From Lentzea waywayandensis (GTDB lineage: Bacteria > Actinomycetota > Actinomycetes > Mycobacteriales > Pseudonocardiaceae): a stretch of 64,000 bases of DNA. Location of the stretch: the NCBI RefSeq assembly GCF_900115955.1, contig NZ_FOYL01000005.1, positions 124,001 through 188,000 on the forward strand, read 5' to 3'. The translations under genes and the position numbers were made by a program. Shown one piece after another: positions 61,415-64,000 of the stretch; positions within the stretch are counted from its first letter, which is position 1; every line of letters begins with the position of its first letter. Below the pieces are notes generated by a model. The model had not been told where the DNA came from, did not search any database, and saw nothing but the letters and a program-made list of their open reading frames with translations.

Positions 61415-61609
61415 TCAGGCGAATTGCAGCGCCATCAGCCGTTCTGCCGCGCCCCTTGCACCGTCCGTGCGCACCTGCTGGTTCACCTCGTCGATGAGCG
61501 CCGAGCGGCGGGCAACGCGGCCTGCTAAGGCAGTCTCGTTCAGTCGTGGGCGAACGTCCGGCCTGTCTCCGGGCAGGCTCGCTAGGCTCGATCGGCTCGC
61601 CTCGACCAC
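61415..61609 (-). CDS. possible small protein in a divergent gap
   Basis: Open frame of 64 codons from a GTG, reading RPRLNETALAGRVARRSALIDEV near its middle and AERLMALQF at the end. Composition is more protein-like than the other frames, but there is no motif. The 61383-61625 gap otherwise shows nothing, and must also hold the promoter of the rightward P-loop gene. Weak call. Confidence 0.22.
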   Translation of the reverse strand: MVEASRSSLASLPGDRPDVRPRLNETALAGRVARRSALIDEVNQQVRTDGARGAAERLMALQFA

Positions 61610-61625
61610 CTTGTCCGGGGGAACA

Positions 61626-62534
61626 GTGCACCGTTTCGCGGCCAGTCCTGCCCTGACGCGGCTGGAATGGATTCTCGACGGCCTGGACGGGAAAACCGGC
61701 TGGGGAGCTGACGCGTCCGACGTGCTCGCGGCCGCGTTCACCGCCGTCGTCACGCCCGAGAGGTACGTCGAGGTCACCCGCGGTCGCGCTGCCCACTACG
61801 CGCCGGTCGTCGTGGTCGGTCTCGACGTCGGCGAGACCACCGCACGGGCGCGGATCCGCCGTCACGACGGCACCGTTGACGTCGTTTCCTGCGTCGTCGA
61901 GGCCGCACGGCCGTATCGAATCGCCTCCACGTGGGTTGCCGGACTGGTGCCGACCGATCTGACACCGAGGTTGCCGGCCGATTTCACCGACTACGACCTA
62001 CCTTCCGTCGTCACGGATGCTCCTCGGCTGGTCGTGTTCTCCGGGTTGCCCGGCAGCGGAAAGAGCACCCTGGCCGACGCCGCGGGCGCCGAGCTGGGGA
62101 TCCCGGTCTTCGCCACCGACTGGCTGCTCGGCGCGCTGACCCCGTTCGGCGGTCGTCATTTCGAGGCTCCGCTGGCGATGGCCGAAGAGGTGCTGACCAC
62201 GCTCGCTCTGCGGCAACTCGTCGCCGGACAGTCCGTCATCCTCGATCATCCCACCGAACTGGTCGCGACCAGGGAGCGCTGGCGCAGCCTGGCCCGCCGT
62301 GCCGGTGCGGAGTTCCGTGTGGTCGTGTGCCACTGCTCCGACCCGCAAGTCCACCGTGCCAGGCTCGAAGGCCGCAGCCGCGGAATCCCCGGCTGGCACG
62401 ACGCCGGCGACTGGTCCAACGTGCGGCAACGACTGGCAGGTTTTCCCTCCTGGCACGGGGAGGCGCTCTCACTGGATACCGTTCAACCACGTGAGCGGTC
62501 CCTTGCCGCGGTCATACGGCACATCACCGCCTGA
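61626..62534 (+). CDS. P-loop kinase-like protein with ORF12-type N-terminal domain
   Basis: Protein of 302 residues in two halves. Residues 1-125 (LTRLEWILDGLDGKTGWGA, VTPERYVEVTRGRAAHYAPV) resemble the N-terminal domain of the ORF12/Cpe-type serine hydrolases of clavulanate clusters. Residues 135-302 are a P-loop nucleotide kinase-like domain: VVFSGLPGSGKSTLADAAG, then ILDHPTELVATRERW and HRARLEGRSRGIPGWHD. The hydrolase part is replaced by a kinase part. Start is GTG after GGGGG. Substrate unknown; sugar or antibiotic phosphorylation is possible. Confidence 0.68.
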   Translation: MHRFAASPALTRLEWILDGLDGKTGWGADASDVLAAAFTAVVTPERYVEVTRGRAAHYAPVVVVGLDVGETTARARIRRHDGTVDVVSCVVEAARPYRIASTWVAGLVPTDLTPRLPADFTDYDLPSVVTDAPRLVVFSGLPGSGKSTLADAAGAELGIPVFATDWLLGALTPFGGRHFEAPLAMAEEVLTTLALRQLVAGQSVILDHPTELVATRERWRSLARRAGAEFRVVVCHCSDPQVHRARLEGRSRGIPGWHDAGDWSNVRQRLAGFPSWHGEALSLDTVQPRERSLAAVIRHITA

Positions 62535-62690
62535 CGGCCACCGGCTACCGCTACCTGGCCGAGGCGATCGACGTGCCGGCCACGCAGGCACCCGACCTGC
62601 ACGACACACTCCGCAAGGCTGAACAGGACGGTGTCACGCACTTGATCCTGGACGGCAAGCTGTTCGCCGCACGGCCAGTGCTGTTCAGGC
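62534..62690 (+). pseudogene. transposase remnant
   Basis: In the frame starting at the stop codon of the previous gene the strand reads TATGYRYLAEAIDV and then APDLHDTLRKAEQDGVTHLILDGKLFA, the middle of an IS5-type (HARBI1-like) DDE transposase as found in actinomycetes (usual form: RYLxEAIDVLAxxAPxLxExL...LDGxLI). Both ends and the catalytic DDE region are missing. It is not functional. No terminal repeats were found. Confidence 0.6.
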
Positions 62691-62781
62691 CACGAATTGT
62701 GCGGGCGGCCCCAGGGTCTTGCGGCAAGTCCCCGTGCGTTGTCAGTTCCAATGGGGGAACGATTCTTGGCTTTGCACAACG

Positions 62782-62815
62782 CAGCCCGCCCGAGCCTTTC
62801 GACTCGGACGGGCTG
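62782..62815 (-). terminator. terminator-like hairpin after polA
   Basis: CAGCCCG and CGGGCTG form a 7-bp stem, continued by CCGAG / CTCGG after one non-Watson-Crick position, around a loop containing CTTTCGA. It lies 17 bases after the polA stop on the same strand. No T tract follows. Confidence 0.65.
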
Positions 62816-62831
62816 ATTCGCGTTGCGGGCC

Positions 62832-64000
62832 CTAGTGGGCCGCGTCGTCCCAGGAGCGACCCACGCCGACCGAGACCTCCAGTGGCACCAGGAGCTGGTA
62901 GGCGTTGCCCATCTGGTCGCGCACGAGGGCCTCGACGGCCTCGCGCTCGCCCTCGGCGATCTCCAGCACCAGTTCGTCGTGGACCTGCAGGAGCATCCGC
63001 GAGCGCAGGTCGGATGACTCCAGCGCGCGGTAGACGCCCAGCATGGCCACCTTGATGATGTCCGCGGCGCTGCCCTGGATCGGCGCGTTGAGGGCCATGC
63101 GCTCGGCCATCTCGCGGCGCTGGCGGTTGTCCGACGTCAGGTCGGGCAGGTAGCGGCGGCGGCCGAGCACGGTCTCGGTGTAGCCGTCCTTGCCGGCCTT
63201 CTTCACGATCTCGTTGAGGTAGTCGCGCACGCCGCCGAAGCGGGCGAAGTACGCCTCCATCTGCTCGCGGGCCTCTTCGGTCGGGATGCGGAGCTGCTGC
63301 GACAGGCCGAACACCGACAGGCCGTACGCGAGGCCGTACGACATCGCCTTGATGCGGCGGCGCATCTCGCCCTTCACCTCGGCGGTGGGGATCGAGAACG
63401 CCTGCGAGGCAACGTAGGTGTGCAGGTCCTCGCCGCTGTTGAACGCCGCGATCAGGCCCTCGTCGCCGGACAGCGTGGCCATGATCCGCATCTCGATCTG
63501 GCTGTAGTCCGCGGTCATCAGCTCCGCGTAGCCCTCGCCGACGACGAACGCCTGGCGGATGCGGCGGCCCTCGTCCGTGCGGATCGGGATGTTCTGCAGG
63601 TTCGGGTCCGTCGAGGACAGCCGGCCGGTGGCGGCGATCGTCTGGTGGAACGTCGTGTGGATGCGGCCGTCGTCGGCCACCGACTTCAGCAGACCGTCCA
63701 CAGTGGACTTCAGGCGCGTGACGTCGCGGTGGGAGAGCAGGTGCTGGAGGAACGGGTGCTCGGTCTGCTCGAACAGGTTCTGCAGCGCGTCCGCGTCCGT
63801 GGTGTAGCCGGTCTTGGTCTTCTTCGTCTTCGGCATGTTCAGCTCGTCGAAGAGGACCGTCTGCAGCTGCTTCGGGCTGCCGAGGTTGATCTCCTTGCCG
63901 ATGACCGAGTACGCGTCCTGCGCCGCCTGCTTCACGCCGGCCGCGAAGTGCGCCTCCAGCTCCGAGAGGTGGTCGACGTCGATCGCGATGCCGACGGCCT
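62832..64000 (-). CDS. polA: DNA polymerase I, C-terminal part (5' end beyond window)
   Basis: Family A DNA polymerase used in repair and Okazaki fragment processing. About 389 residues of the C-terminal polymerase region are present. Motif A is TADYSQIEMR, motif B (O helix) RRRIKAMSYGLAYGL, motif C LQVHDELVLEI. The reading frame continues through the right edge, so the start and the 5'-nuclease domain lie outside. Same strand and order relative to rpsA, coaE and uvrB as in M. tuberculosis, but 29 kb from rpsA. Confidence 0.98.
   Translation of the reverse strand, partial: AVGIAIDVDHLSELEAHFAAGVKQAAQDAYSVIGKEINLGSPKQLQTVLFDELNMPKTKKTKTGYTTDADALQNLFEQTEHPFLQHLLSHRDVTRLKSTVDGLLKSVADDGRIHTTFHQTIAATGRLSSTDPNLQNIPIRTDEGRRIRQAFVVGEGYAELMTADYSQIEMRIMATLSGDEGLIAAFNSGEDLHTYVASQAFSIPTAEVKGEMRRRIKAMSYGLAYGLSVFGLSQQLRIPTEEAREQMEAYFARFGGVRDYLNEIVKKAGKDGYTETVLGRRRYLPDLTSDNRQRREMAERMALNAPIQGSAADIIKVAMLGVYRALESSDLRSRMLLQVHDELVLEIAEGEREAVEALVRDQMGNAYQLLVPLEVSVGVGRSWDDAAH

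Overview
The window is high-GC DNA from a filamentous actinomycete. GTG starts are common, genes are densely packed, and the core genes polA, rpsA, coaE-GrpB and uvrB lie in the same relative order and orientation as in Mycobacterium tuberculosis. The mix of genes (SARP and TetR regulators, ESX-type toxin cargo, Imm49 and YezG immunity families, a CoaE-GrpB fusion) suggests Pseudonocardiales, perhaps Lentzea or Saccharothrix. That placement is inference from gene content, not from a marker comparison.

Left end, 0-13.4 kb (accessory): a trypsin-like secreted protease running off the edge, an FKBP isomerase with a clean terminator, then a type VII secretion cargo cassette. The cassette holds a YbaB-like protein, an EspC-like partner, a 1,527-residue proline-rich polymorphic toxin ending in a restriction-endonuclease-like domain, two tandem divergent Imm49 immunity proteins and a YezG-type protein. 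It is followed by an ASCH-winged-helix protein, a DUF308 membrane protein, a GT87 mannosyltransferase-like protein and an Xre/RES toxin-antitoxin pair with a perfect inverted repeat at its start.

13.4-24.7 kb: an S9 peptidase, an amidohydrolase, a TerC transporter controlled by a yybP-ykoY manganese riboswitch, a membrane-spanning hydrolase-ABC ATPase fusion with its permease, and small enzymes and regulators. 24.8-33.2 kb is core: uvrB, a DUF5685 protein, two DUF402 paralogs, coaE-GrpB, a lipoprotein, a 700-bp repeat-rich gap and rpsA.

33.4-62.5 kb is a block of about 29 kb between rpsA and polA, which are direct neighbours in M. tuberculosis. It holds a TetR/YhgE operon with a perfect operator palindrome, cspA, a LacI-type-operator-controlled sugar ABC operon divergent from a nucleoside hydrolase, two NlpC/P60-like enzymes (one with a seven-bladed propeller), an HxlR regulator with two matching operators, a secreted phosphodiesterase, a 1,000-residue SARP, a TetR-controlled membrane protein and aminotransferase, an Hsp70-like membrane protein, a SecD-P1-like lipoprotein and an ORF12-type/P-loop fusion. 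A transposase remnant lies just downstream of polA, which runs off the right edge.

The strongest unusual signals are: the toxin cassette; a riboswitch whose 3' P1 strand is perfectly complementary to the terC ribosome-binding region; a 21-bp inverted repeat that joins two convergent stop codons and whose only differences keep G-U pairs in one RNA strand; a roughly 144-bp palindrome beside decayed histone-tail-like repeats; and an ecto-hydrolase tethered to an ABC ATPase. No rRNA, tRNA or CRISPR array was recognised.
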